Part shown: positions 57,046-64,000 of the stretch, in pieces
How the letters are laid out: the number at the start of each line of letters is the position of its first letter
Numbering within the stretch: the first letter of the stretch is position 1
Assembly: GCA_041191405.1 (NCBI GenBank)
Contig: JBEEOW010000017.1
Coordinates: 21,808 to 85,807, forward strand
Length of the DNA: 64,000 bases
Direction of reading: 5' to 3'
Origin: JBEEOW01 sp041191405
GTDB lineage: Bacteria; Bacteroidota; Bacteroidia; Cytophagales; UBA9547
Notes under the pieces: model-generated
Told to the model about the DNA's origin: nothing
The model's database searches: none
What the model saw: the letters and a program-made list of their open reading frames with translations, nothing else
Made by a program: the position numbers and the translations under genes

Positions 57046-58656
57046 ATGAAAAAGAGCATTTTAAATTTAAGTGTAATATTAATTGTTTTTACTCTTCAAA
57101 GTTGCAATTATTTGTTTTTACCAAAGAAGCAAGAGGTGAAGATTAAAGCTACAAATTTTGAATCAAAGATTTATGTCAATAATAAAGAAGTTGCAAGTGG
57201 TGAAAATTCAAAGGTGCAAATTCCTAAAATTGGGAATCAACAAATTGTGACTAAAACTATAGGATATAAAGATCAATATAATGTCCTTTTGCCTATTAAA
57301 CTTTCATCTAAATCTTGGAAGTTTTTTGCTTTAGATTTGATAATCTGGCCAACTTTAATTATTGATTATGCTTCTTCAGACCACCGTTATAGAGATTATT
57401 CAACTGAAATTAATGTACCCAACACTCAAAAATTATTATTTAAAAATGATAATATTAAGTTTATTAATTCGAATGGAGTAGTTTTTGATTTTAAGAATAC
57501 TTTAACAGATGTGATAGAGGTAACAACTTATTTTAAAAATGACAAAAATAAGCTAGATATTTCAGCTAAAAAAGCGGAATTACGTGAAATAGAAAGGGTT
57601 AATAGTTCAAAACAAAATTTAACTCCAACACCTAAGAAATACATAATTGAGAATATAAATGAAGAAATTTTAAAGCAATTAAAAATTACAGGGTTTATAG
57701 ATACTTTAAATAATGTATTTAATGATTCCAAAAATACTATATATATATCAGGAACTGTTAATAAAATGACGACTAATAATTTTTATGGTAAATCGTTGTA
57801 TGAATATACATTTGCTAGAACTAAGTTAAATATAACATGGAATTTTTATAATAGTTATGGTGAATTAATTGATACTTTAAATACAATTGATTACTCTGGA
57901 GATTTTGCGGCTATTCAAACTTATAATTCAAACCAATATAGTATTGATGGAAATGCAATGGTAAAAGACGCAGTTATGGTAGCTTACAACAATATGTTGC
58001 AATCTTCTAAAGTACAAAAACTATTAGAATATGAAACCTATAAAGCTCCTACATTATCTGAAATTAAATTAAAACAATCAGCTCAAATAGTTCAGAATGT
58101 AGAGCAAGCATATAATGCAACAGTTATTGTGAAACGAAAAGATAAAGGTCATGGTTCTGGCTTTGCAATAAGTAAGGATGGATATATAATTACCAATTTT
58201 CATGTAATTGCGGGAGATTATTTAGATAAATATTCTGATATTAAAGTTGTATTGCCAGATGGTAAGGAAGTAAATGCAAAGGTTGAAAGGGTTAATAAAG
58301 ACAAAGATTTAGCTTTACTTAAGATTGATTATAATTTTGATTATACATTTAAAATTGCAAAAAGTAAAAGTTTTAAAACCATGCAAGACATTTATACAAT
58401 TGGAGCTCCTAAATCAATTGAATTAGGACAATCTGTATCAAAAGGTGTAATTGCAAATGAGAGAAATATAAATAAAAATGCTTTGATTCAATTAAATATT
58501 GCTGTAAATGGAGGGAATAGTGGTGGTCCATTATTTGATAAAACTGGAAATTTACATGGAATTATTCAATCAAAATTAGCTGGTTTTGCTACCGAAGGTG
58601 TTGCTTTTGCAATTCCGAGCCATTTATTATTTGAATATTTAAACCTTAATTATTAG
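57046..58656 (+). CDS. Lipoprotein trypsin-like serine protease (copy 2)
   Basis: 536 residues, a clear paralogue of the upstream gene with the same layout: lipoprotein signal (NLSVILIVFTLQSCNYLF, lipobox LQSC), PEGA-like module, middle domain (TNTIYISGTVNKM, IDYSGDFAAI) and C-terminal trypsin-like domain. Catalytic residues are His386 (TNFHVIAGDYLDKYSDI), Asp421 (KDKDLALLKI) and Ser492 (NGGNSGGPLFD). The protease domain is more conserved between the copies than the rest; GHGSGFAISKDGYI is shared exactly. The tandem arrangement with seven-base spacing implies cotranscription and perhaps a heteromer. A palindrome follows the stop. Confidence 0.88.
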   Translation: MKKSILNLSVILIVFTLQSCNYLFLPKKQEVKIKATNFESKIYVNNKEVASGENSKVQIPKIGNQQIVTKTIGYKDQYNVLLPIKLSSKSWKFFALDLIIWPTLIIDYASSDHRYRDYSTEINVPNTQKLLFKNDNIKFINSNGVVFDFKNTLTDVIEVTTYFKNDKNKLDISAKKAELREIERVNSSKQNLTPTPKKYIIENINEEILKQLKITGFIDTLNNVFNDSKNTIYISGTVNKMTTNNFYGKSLYEYTFARTKLNITWNFYNSYGELIDTLNTIDYSGDFAAIQTYNSNQYSIDGNAMVKDAVMVAYNNMLQSSKVQKLLEYETYKAPTLSEIKLKQSAQIVQNVEQAYNATVIVKRKDKGHGSGFAISKDGYIITNFHVIAGDYLDKYSDIKVVLPDGKEVNAKVERVNKDKDLALLKIDYNFDYTFKIAKSKSFKTMQDIYTIGAPKSIELGQSVSKGVIANERNINKNALIQLNIAVNGGNSGGPLFDKTGNLHGIIQSKLAGFATEGVAFAIPSHLLFEYLNLNY

Positions 58657-58698
58657 AATAATAGAACTCTCAAATAATGAAAAATAACTATCATTTAC

Positions 58699-58734
58699 AC
58701 TTTGTTGGTATGCCTTTTGGGCTACCAACAAAGT
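58699..58734. terminator. Palindrome after the protease pair
   Basis: Perfect 12-bp stem, ACTTTGTTGGTA (58699-58710) with TACCAACAAAGT (58723-58734), 12-base loop. No strong T-run in either direction. It sits between convergent genes, and its end touches the DUF2442 stop codon. Confidence 0.6.
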
Positions 58735-58964
58735 TAATTTGAATCTAGATACAAAGTATCTGGGCATAAATCTAAACCATTTTCCCAACATACGGTGCCA
58801 TATTGTACAGTTGCTGTATAAAATAAATCCTTGTTTTTTAGCTCTTTAAAAATTCCTTTTTCTAGGTATGTACTTACATTAAATTTTTTTTGTTCACCAT
58901 TTGTAAAAGTTAAGTCCAAAATATAATTTGGTTGCGGTATTACTTTTTCAACTCTTGGATTCAT
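58734..58964 (-). CDS. DUF2442 domain protein
   Basis: 76 residues. The DUF2442 pattern is LDLTFTNGEQKKFNVSTYLE followed by KGIFKELKN, ending GTVCWENGLDLCPDTLYLDS, the standard length of this small family. DUF2442 proteins often lie beside DUF4160 genes, as here (one-base gap, DUF4160 upstream). The pair has been suggested to be a toxin-antitoxin-like or mobile cargo module, without firm biochemistry. It is convergent with the protease genes across a palindrome. Confidence 0.85.
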   Translation of the reverse strand: MNPRVEKVIPQPNYILDLTFTNGEQKKFNVSTYLEKGIFKELKNKDLFYTATVQYGTVCWENGLDLCPDTLYLDSN

Positions 58965-58965
58965 C

Positions 58966-59235
58966 TTATTTCAAAGGATCTATGTTAAATAATTTATTCC
59001 CATTAATTGCCAATTCCCAGTTTGCCATTAAATCCTCACGATGGATTTCAATCCACGCTTCAACTAATTTTCTTTTATTGTTTGGCAAATCTCCTTCTAT
59101 CAAAGTGCCATCTTCTATTAAAAATACAGCTTCAAATTCACTATATTTAATATGAATATGAGGTAAATTGTGTTGTTTATTATCAAAATAGTACATCATT
59201 ACTATTAATCCATAAAACATTGATATTGCAGGCAT
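58966..59235 (-). CDS. DUF4160 domain protein
   Basis: 89 residues. The DUF4160 motif is visible: MFYGLIVMMYYFDNKQHNLPHIHIKY (residues 6-31), with the HxPHIHxxY block, then EAVFLIEDGTLIEGDLPNNKRKLVEAWIEIHRE. It is the usual partner of a DUF2442 gene and lies one base upstream of it on the same strand. Biochemical function is not established. The pair sits in an accessory region with the proteases and an orphan antitoxin-like gene. Confidence 0.87.
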   Translation of the reverse strand: MPAISMFYGLIVMMYYFDNKQHNLPHIHIKYSEFEAVFLIEDGTLIEGDLPNNKRKLVEAWIEIHREDLMANWELAINGNKLFNIDPLK

Positions 59236-59305
59236 ATTATTGCTTTTTTTGTTACTAAATTACTATTATTTCAGAAAAGGTAAGTAAAATACCTCTCATT
59301 GGTTG

Positions 59306-59521
59306 TTATAATTTCAACTTGATATGATTGTTGTTTTGGTCTTGTTGAATTGATTTTTCTAAAATCATTTTATTTGTAGCACTAGAATTTAAAAATGCAG
59401 TAGTATCTAATTCTTCTTCAATAGTTATAGAAATAGGCTTACTTTTAAAGGTGTTTTTAATAGCTTCAATAAGTTCTACTGTAATTTCTTGTGCCGAAGA
59501 TATATGAAAAGAAGTGTACAT
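59306..59521 (-). CDS. Orphan antitoxin-like small protein
   Basis: 71 residues: MYTSFHISSAQEITVELIEAI... An N-terminal beta-strand, a helix, then ISITIEEELDTTAFLNSSATNK and a Gln/Asn/Asp-rich tail. It looks like the N-terminal half of small Bacteroidota type II antitoxins, which are usually followed by a RelE/ParE toxin. Here no toxin follows: the next gene on the strand is DUF4160 after 70 bases. A TAACTTTG -7 element lies 26 bases upstream, so it is likely expressed. The antitoxin assignment is an inference from size and sequence style. Confidence 0.6.
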   Translation of the reverse strand: MYTSFHISSAQEITVELIEAIKNTFKSKPISITIEEELDTTAFLNSSATNKMILEKSIQQDQNNNHIKLKL

Positions 59522-59546
59522 AATATTATGTATTTAATGATTTACA

Positions 59547-59554
59547 CAAAGTTA
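59547..59554 (-). promoter_or_regulatory. -7 element (TAACTTTG)
   Basis: Leftward TAnnTTTG match 26 bases before the ATG at 59521. Confidence 0.5.
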
Positions 59555-59756
59555 CAATTTTTGAAATTGATTTTTTTGATTATTTGAAAAAAAATAATCC
59601 ATTTTTGTGATATTTAAAGAGCATAATTTATTTCTCCTAAACTAAAAATACATTAATTCGTTCGATAGCTTTTTTTAGATTCAATTTCATTTATTATTGC
59701 TTGAAATTAATTTCTTTTGAATTATTGATTAAATTACAATCTTAAATTACAACCTC

Positions 59757-60155
59757 ATGAAAACTTTATACACTACCATACTCCTTTTTTTAGGAATCAA
59801 CTTAATTTCTAATGCACAAACTGCTCCCAAACTCGACGGACTTTGGGCTGATTCTGTTTCAGGAACTGCATTTAAAAATTGTTATGCAATTATCAATTCT
59901 GATGGAAATAAAATTAACATTTCTCATTATTTAGAGTTTAATAATCAGCCTTTTGCAGAAGTAGGAACAGGTACTTTTGAAAAAAGCAAACTTGAATACA
60001 AAGTAAAAGTAACTTTACCAATTGAAGGTTGGGCAACAGCCGGTACGCACATTTTTACACTCAGTGCAGATGGTAATACACTTCGTGGCAAATACATTGA
60101 TAATAAGGGAAATACAGGTCCGTTAGTGTTAAAAAGAGTTTTAGTTACTAAATAA
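59757..60155 (+). CDS. Hypothetical secreted protein
   Basis: 132 residues with a signal peptide (KTLYTTILLFLGINLISNAQ). The mature part (LDGLWADSVSGTAFKNCYAI, then LEFNNQPFAEVGTGTFEKSKL and THIFTLSADGNTLRGKYIDN) is a small beta-barrel-like domain resembling lipocalin-type or META-like secreted proteins. No family is claimed. The GxW and TLSADGNTLRGKY blocks recall the conserved strands of small Bacteroidota secreted beta-barrels. Monocistronic; no obvious promoter. Confidence 0.6.
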   Translation: MKTLYTTILLFLGINLISNAQTAPKLDGLWADSVSGTAFKNCYAIINSDGNKINISHYLEFNNQPFAEVGTGTFEKSKLEYKVKVTLPIEGWATAGTHIFTLSADGNTLRGKYIDNKGNTGPLVLKRVLVTK

Positions 60156-60190
60156 TTTGGTTTTGAACCTATTATTTACCTAAAACCTAT

Positions 60191-60198
60191 TATTTTTG
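60191..60198 (+). promoter_or_regulatory. -7 element (TATTTTTG) for thrA
   Basis: TAnnTTTG match, leaving an AT-rich leader of about 170 bases before the thrA ATG. The leader shows no threonine- or isoleucine-rich leader peptide and no obvious attenuator. Confidence 0.5.
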
Positions 60199-60374
60199 TA
60201 GATTACAATCTTATTTAGACCCAAAGTCTCAATAAATTAAAAATTTAAGAACATAAAGTTTTTTATTTTAAAGAATAAAAAACGTGTAGATAAGTTTTTG
60301 TATTAATGTTTGAAAAATAACGTGTTACGTTAATAATTTTAACATTAAAACATTAACATTAAACCAAGAAAAGA

Positions 60375-62834
60375 ATGAAAGTTTTAAAATTTGGCGGAAC
60401 CTCGGTAGGTACAGTTGAGAGTATTTCAAATGTTATCAGTATAGTTACAGACTACTATAATAAAGGTGTTAATCAAGTAGTTATTTGCTCTGCAATGAGT
60501 GGAGTTACCAACAAACTTATTGAAATGGGTAAGTTGGCTGCTAATACTGATGATAGTTACACTACCATTTTAACCGAGATTGAAAACAAACACTTCGATG
60601 CTGTAAAAAGCTTGATTGATGTGAATGTTCAAAGTAAGATTTTTGCCAATCTTAAAATTATTTTTAATGAATTAGAGGATTTATTACACGGAATTTTCTT
60701 GATTAAAGAACTTTCTCCTCGTACTTTAGACTTAGTAGTAAGCTTCGGCGAACGTTTATCTAATTTTATTGTAAGCGAAAGTGTAAAACATAAAGGCATT
60801 GATAATCTGTTGTTAGATACTCGTTCGGTAATAAAAACAGACGATAATTTTGGTAATGCTCGTGTAAATTTTGCATTAACTGATTCGTTAGTAAAAGCAT
60901 ATTTCAATGCTAATCCAAGTAAATTAATTTTTGCTACAGGATTTATTTCATCAACTGAGAAAAACGAAACTACTACTTTAGGTAGAGGAGGTTCTGATTA
61001 TACAGCTGCCATTTTAGGTGCTGCACTTGATTGTGAAGTTATCGAAATCTGGACTGATGTTGATGGTATCCTAACATCTGACCCTCGTGTGGTGAAAAAA
61101 GCATTTACATTGCCATCTGTTTCGTACATTGAAGCGATGGAAATGTCGCATTTTGGAGCAAAAGTAATTTATCCTCCAACCGTTCAGCCTGCATTTGCTA
61201 AAAATATCCCAATCAGAATCAGAAATACTTTCAACCCAAGTTTTGAAGGTACTTTAATTTCAAATGATTCGGAAGCTGGTCCTTATGTAATTAAAGGAAT
61301 TTCATCAATTGCTGACACTGTATTATTAAATGTACAAGGTGGTGGCATGATGGGCGTTGCTGGTATTTCTGGACGTTTATTCTCAGCACTTTCTTTAGCA
61401 AAAGTAAATGTAATTTTAATCACGCAAGCTTCTTCTGAATTTTCAATTAGTATTGCTGTAGCTCCAAATGAAGCTGCGCAAGCTAAAGAAGTGATTGAAG
61501 CTGAGTTTGAAAATGAAATTCGTGCACAAAAAATTGAGCCTGTAACACTTGTTGAAAATCTTTCGGTTGTAGCTGTAATTGGCGAAAATATGAAATTGAA
61601 TTCAGGAATTGCTGGTAAATTATTCAGTGCATTAGGAATGAACGGAGTAAATGTTAACGCAATTGCGCAAGGTTCAACCGAATACAATATTTCTGTAGTT
61701 GTAAGCAAAACAGATTTAAGTAAATCGTTAAATGCATTACACGAAATTTTCTTCTTGTCTGAAACTAAATCAATCAACCTTTATATCGTTGGTTTAGGTT
61801 TAATTGGCAAAACTTTAATTGAGCAAATCAGAAATCAATCTGCTTATTTGGCTAAAAAATTATCACTAAAAATCAACATTGTAGGTATTGCAAATAGCCG
61901 TAAAATGCTGTTAAATCCAAACTATATTGATACCGATAATTGGGAAAACGAACTTGAAACACAAGGCGTTGATACAGATTTAGCTTCATTTGTTAGTACT
62001 GTAAAATCATATAACTTACCTAATTGTGTATTTGTAGATAATACAAGTAGCAAAAGTGTGGTTGAGCATTATAAAGAATTACTAAGTAGCTCTGTTTCAA
62101 TTGTTACACCAAACAAACTTGCAAACTCTGGCACTTACGAAGACTATAAATTATTGCGTAAATTAGCTAAAAAACATGGTGTAAAATTCCTTTACGAAAC
62201 CAATGTTGGCGCAGGTTTGCCAGTAATTAATACACTTGAAGATTTGTTAAGTTCAGGTGATGAAATCATCAGAATTGAGGCAATTTTATCAGGCACATTA
62301 TCATATATTTTTAATAATTTCAAAAAAGGAACTCGCTTTGTTGATGTAGTTCAAGCTGCAAAAGACAAAGGTTTTACCGAACCAGATCCTCGTGATGATT
62401 TAAACGGAATGGATGTGGCTCGTAAAATATTAATCCTTGCTAGAGATTCGGGTTATGCTTTAGAACCATCTGATATTGAGGTTGAAAATATTCTTCCAAT
62501 TCCATCAAGAGAGGCTAAAACTGTTCCTGATTTCTTCAAAACATTAGAAGCTGAAAATGCTTATTTTGAAGCAAAACTTGACAAAGCTGCTTCTGAAGGT
62601 AAAGTGTTGCGTTTTATTGCTAGTTTAGAAAATGGAAAAGCGTCTGTAACTTTAAAAGAAGTAGATGCTCAACACCCATTCTATTCCTTATCCGGTTCTG
62701 ATAACATTATTTCGTTTACAACTAAACGTTATAATGAGCGACCATTAGTAGTAAAAGGTCCAGGTGCAGGTGCAGAAGTTACTGCTGCAGGTGTATTTGC
62801 AGATATAATCAAAGTATTCCATTATTTAGTTTAA
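60375..62834 (+). CDS. thrA: Bifunctional aspartate kinase / homoserine dehydrogenase
   Basis: 819 residues, normal for the fused enzyme. The aspartokinase domain (about 1-290) has the N-terminal KFGGTSVG and TTLGRGGSDYTA. Two ACT regulatory domains (about 315-460) contain the repeat VNVILITQASSEFSIS and NVNAIAQGSTEYNISV. The homoserine dehydrogenase domain (about 468-819) opens with the NAD(P)-binding IVGLGLIGKTL and has TNVGAGLPVINTLEDL and AILSGTLSYIFN. It commits aspartate to threonine, methionine and lysine, probably under threonine feedback through the ACT domains. thrB lies 56 bases downstream. Confidence 0.97.
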   Translation: MKVLKFGGTSVGTVESISNVISIVTDYYNKGVNQVVICSAMSGVTNKLIEMGKLAANTDDSYTTILTEIENKHFDAVKSLIDVNVQSKIFANLKIIFNELEDLLHGIFLIKELSPRTLDLVVSFGERLSNFIVSESVKHKGIDNLLLDTRSVIKTDDNFGNARVNFALTDSLVKAYFNANPSKLIFATGFISSTEKNETTTLGRGGSDYTAAILGAALDCEVIEIWTDVDGILTSDPRVVKKAFTLPSVSYIEAMEMSHFGAKVIYPPTVQPAFAKNIPIRIRNTFNPSFEGTLISNDSEAGPYVIKGISSIADTVLLNVQGGGMMGVAGISGRLFSALSLAKVNVILITQASSEFSISIAVAPNEAAQAKEVIEAEFENEIRAQKIEPVTLVENLSVVAVIGENMKLNSGIAGKLFSALGMNGVNVNAIAQGSTEYNISVVVSKTDLSKSLNALHEIFFLSETKSINLYIVGLGLIGKTLIEQIRNQSAYLAKKLSLKINIVGIANSRKMLLNPNYIDTDNWENELETQGVDTDLASFVSTVKSYNLPNCVFVDNTSSKSVVEHYKELLSSSVSIVTPNKLANSGTYEDYKLLRKLAKKHGVKFLYETNVGAGLPVINTLEDLLSSGDEIIRIEAILSGTLSYIFNNFKKGTRFVDVVQAAKDKGFTEPDPRDDLNGMDVARKILILARDSGYALEPSDIEVENILPIPSREAKTVPDFFKTLEAENAYFEAKLDKAASEGKVLRFIASLENGKASVTLKEVDAQHPFYSLSGSDNIISFTTKRYNERPLVVKGPGAGAEVTAAGVFADIIKVFHYLV

Positions 62835-62890
62835 AATTGAAGGAAAATAATCCTTCATAAAATAAACTAAAAACAAATAAATAATTTTCA

Positions 62891-63817
62891 ATGAAATCAA
62901 TAAAGGTATTTGCACCAGCAACAGTAGCCAACGTATCATGTGGCTTCGATGTATTAGGTTTTGCAGTTGACAATCCGGGTGATGAAGTGATTTTAACCCT
63001 GAAAGAAACGCCAGGTGTTACAATTTCTAAAATTACAGGTGACGAAGGTCGATTACCTTTAAACGCTGAAAGAAATACAGTTGGAGTTTCAGTAATTAAC
63101 TTTTTAAAACATATTGGTTCTGAGCAAGGTGTAGATATTCAATTACACAAAAAAATGCCTCTTGGAAGCGGATTAGGCTCAAGTGCAGCAAGTGCCGTTG
63201 CAGGTGTTTTTGCAATCAATGAGTTATTAGGAAAACCTTTAACACAAGAACAATTATTGCCATTTGCAATGGAAGGTGAGCGTTTGGCTTGTGGTTCGGC
63301 ACATGCTGATAATGTTGCCCCATCTTTATTAGGAGGATTTGTGTTAATTAGAAGTTACGATCCTTTAGATGTAATTAAATTACCAACTCCTGAAAAACTT
63401 TGGGCTACCATCATTCACCCACACATTGAAGTTCAAACTAAAGACGCAAGAGCTATTTTAAGAAAGAATATTTCTTTACTTGATGGTGTAACTCAATGGG
63501 GAAATGTTGCAGGTTTGGTGGCAGGCTTATATACTTCTGATTATGATTTAATTGGTCGTTCATTGCAAGATGTAGTTGTTGAGCCAATTCGTTCTATATT
63601 AATTCCAGGTTTTGATGATGCAAAACAAGCTGCCAAAGATGCAGGAGCGCTTGGAGGTGGAATTTCAGGTTCAGGGCCATCAATATTTGCACTAAGTACC
63701 GACGAACAAACTGCACATAAAGTTGGCGAAGCAATGACTAAAGTATTTAATAACTTACAAATTGGTAGTGAGTATTATGCTTCTAAAATCAATTTGAGAG
63801 GTCCGGTGATTCTTTAA
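62891..63817 (+). CDS. thrB: Homoserine kinase
   Basis: 308 residues of the GHMP kinase family. Phosphorylates homoserine in threonine biosynthesis. Blocks: N-terminal KVFAPATVANVSCGFDVLGF, the ATP-binding loop MPLGSGLGSSAASAV (about residues 88-102), and C-terminal GALGGGISGSGPSIFAL (about 254-270). It is 56 bases downstream of thrA, in the same operon. A strong terminator follows within 30 bases and no threonine synthase gene is present before the window ends, although thrC often follows thrB. Confidence 0.97.
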   Translation: MKSIKVFAPATVANVSCGFDVLGFAVDNPGDEVILTLKETPGVTISKITGDEGRLPLNAERNTVGVSVINFLKHIGSEQGVDIQLHKKMPLGSGLGSSAASAVAGVFAINELLGKPLTQEQLLPFAMEGERLACGSAHADNVAPSLLGGFVLIRSYDPLDVIKLPTPEKLWATIIHPHIEVQTKDARAILRKNISLLDGVTQWGNVAGLVAGLYTSDYDLIGRSLQDVVVEPIRSILIPGFDDAKQAAKDAGALGGGISGSGPSIFALSTDEQTAHKVGEAMTKVFNNLQIGSEYYASKINLRGPVIL

Positions 63818-63843
63818 TGAAACAATACAAAATTCAATATTTA

Positions 63844-63871
63844 AGCCATCAAGAAATTGATGGCTTTTTTT
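63844..63871 (+). terminator. Intrinsic terminator of thrAB
   Basis: Perfect 9-bp stem, AGCCATCAA (63844-63852) with TTGATGGCT (63857-63865), GAAA loop, followed by T7. Confidence 0.9.
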
Positions 63872-63939
63872 ATTAGATATAATGGTCAAAAATAGTTGGT
63901 AAAACCTTTGTAATAAAAAGACAATCAATTAATTACACG

Positions 63940-63969
63940 AAGGTGTATGAAATCGTTTTCATACACCTT
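63940..63969. terminator. Palindrome at the window end
   Basis: 13-bp perfect stem, AAGGTGTATGAAA (63940-63952) with TTTCATACACCTT (63957-63969), four-base loop. It may be the terminator of a leftward gene that begins beyond the window, or a regulatory site. No gene is visible from 63818 to 64000. Confidence 0.5.
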
Positions 63970-64000
63970 TATTTTGTTATATGAAAAGTACAAAAAAAGA

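Noticed and set aside
60199..60374. Threonine attenuator/leader peptide upstream of thrA
   Set aside because: No short frame rich in Thr/Ile codons and no terminator/antiterminator hairpins were found.
61283..61777. 164-codon frame antisense to thrA
   Set aside because: Mirror of the ACT-domain region of thrA, low-complexity protein, no promoter; treated as a shadow.
1..64000. CRISPR array, insertion sequence or prophage
   Set aside because: No regularly spaced direct repeats, no transposase or phage structural genes; palindromes seen are short REP-like elements or terminators.

Overview
This window is AT-rich chromosomal DNA from a member of the Bacteroidota, most likely one of the free-living lineages outside Bacteroidales. 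The assignment rests on lineage-typical families (GWxTD protein, DUF4270 lipoprotein, DUF1573 proteins, OmpA fused to TPR/PD40 repeats, a short starch-synthase-like protein beside panC), on a short primary sigma factor, and on recurrent promoter -7 elements of the TAnnTTTG type in place of TATAAT. No complete insertion sequence, prophage, rRNA operon or CRISPR array is visible.

Layout. Positions 1-4150 hold a DinB-like protein cut by the window edge, trpS, two secreted proteins and a TMP-synthase-like protein. A tRNA-Met(CAT) and an LptF/LptG permease follow. Positions 5989-11722 are an information-processing block: rpsO, pnp, rpoD, a very acidic small protein, greA, a HIT protein and an RDD membrane protein. 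Positions 11719-17078 are read mainly leftwards: secreted protein, TPR/PD40/OmpA envelope protein, aroK, a flippase-like protein, panD and panC. Divergent from panC are a truncated starch-synthase-like protein, a DUF4270 lipoprotein, RidA and a secreted protein. Positions 20516-28845 are mixed metabolic and housekeeping genes (TVP38/DedA-like, cystathionine gamma-synthase/lyase, MiaE, DUF1003, Ldh-type dehydrogenase, RlmB, GWxTD, methyltransferase). A YoeB-type toxin-antitoxin pair precedes dnaN. An RND efflux pump with its adaptor, a Bax-inhibitor-1-like protein, and pheT/coiled-coil/zapA/rny come next, then a giant alpha-2-macroglobulin.

Positions 47619-51346 hold the most unusual module: an acyl carrier protein, a cytochrome P450, an MBOAT acyltransferase and an SGNH-like exported protein, packed with overlaps or 1-2 base gaps. 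It resembles a dlt-type envelope acylation cassette in which the adenylating enzyme is missing and a P450 is present. polA follows. Positions 54809-59521 look accessory: an XRE regulator divergent from two tandem paralogous lipoprotein trypsin-like proteases, then DUF2442/DUF4160 genes and an orphan antitoxin-like gene. The window ends with thrA (fused aspartokinase-homoserine dehydrogenase) and thrB, without an adjacent thrC.

Two sequence-level patterns cut across the genes. Degenerate intergenic word repeats (of the AACTGAAAACT / AACTCTTAACCCT kind) abut stop or start codons at several loci, once supplying the C-terminal codons of a gene. Separate REP-like perfect palindromes lie at 30841, 46741 and 51764. 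No gene-free stretch exceeds about 300 bases.
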